A DNA stretch of 6,392 bases, taken from the NCBI GenBank assembly GCA_905235955.1, contig CAJONN010000108.1:1-6392 (forward strand). The letters are read 5' to 3'. The notes below the pieces were generated by a model. The model ran no database searches and was not told where the DNA came from. It saw only the letters and a list, made by a program, of their open reading frames with translations. Shown here piece after piece: positions 6,360 through 6,392 of the stretch; position 1 is the first letter of the stretch; every line of letters starts with the position of its first letter. Source of the DNA: an uncultured Marinilabiliaceae bacterium (GTDB taxonomy: Bacteria > Bacteroidota > Bacteroidia > Bacteroidales > Marinilabiliaceae). Position numbers and translations under genes: made by a program.

Positions 6360-6392
6360 CTATTCCACCTTGTATTCATCAATATTCCTAAT
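6360..6392 (-). CDS. possible last codons of a gene entering from the right edge
   Basis: One minus-strand frame from the edge reads IRNIDEYKVE and ends in TAG (6362-6360). Ten codons cannot identify a protein. The support is the charged, protein-like composition and the terminator-like hairpin 65 bases downstream, which would suit the end of a gene. The other frames were not shown to be excluded as non-coding beyond the edge. Confidence 0.2.
   Translation of the reverse strand: MRNIDEYKVE

Overview
All genes seen in this window lie on the minus strand. The content suggests a member of the Bacteroidetes, probably an anaerobic Bacteroidales. Three things point there: an AAA-ATPase of a family heavily duplicated in that group, candidate -7 boxes of the form TAnnTTTG, and A-rich purine leaders in place of strong Shine-Dalgarno sites. 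This assignment is inference; there is no rRNA or other phylogenetic marker here.

Right to centre (6200 down to 1304): four tightly spaced genes, in transcription order hyfB, hyfC, hyfE, hyfF. They encode the membrane arm of a group 4 [NiFe]-hydrogenase-type (Hyf/Hyc/Ehr-like, complex I-related) ion-translocating complex. HyfB and HyfF are NuoL/M/N-type antiporter-like subunits, HyfC is the NuoH-like subunit that would anchor a peripheral catalytic arm, and HyfE contains a NuoK-like part. Gaps are 40, 27 and 18 bases, which suggests one operon. Such an arm would couple electron flow in a peripheral module (large subunit HyfG, small subunit HyfI, ferredoxin-like subunits) to H+ or Na+ movement.

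No large-subunit, small-subunit or iron-sulfur gene is present in the window. In the usual order hyfG and hyfI follow hyfF. Here hyfF is followed by about 200 bases holding a good minus-strand intrinsic terminator (1186-1215), and then by an unrelated gene. HyfB is also shorter than the E. coli protein at the N-terminus, and HyfF has lost a normally conserved His/Trp/Pro/His loop.

Left (1097 down to the window edge): the N-terminal 365 residues of an AAA-ATPase-like protein of the kind usually fused to a PD-(D/E)XK nuclease-like domain. It has its own candidate promoter, so it is probably not part of the hyf unit.

Right edge (6201-6392): no substantial gene. It holds a possible last few codons of a gene entering from the right, a 16-codon mini-ORF, a terminator-like hairpin and a candidate hyfB promoter box. 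No tRNA, rRNA, CRISPR array or insertion sequence was seen.
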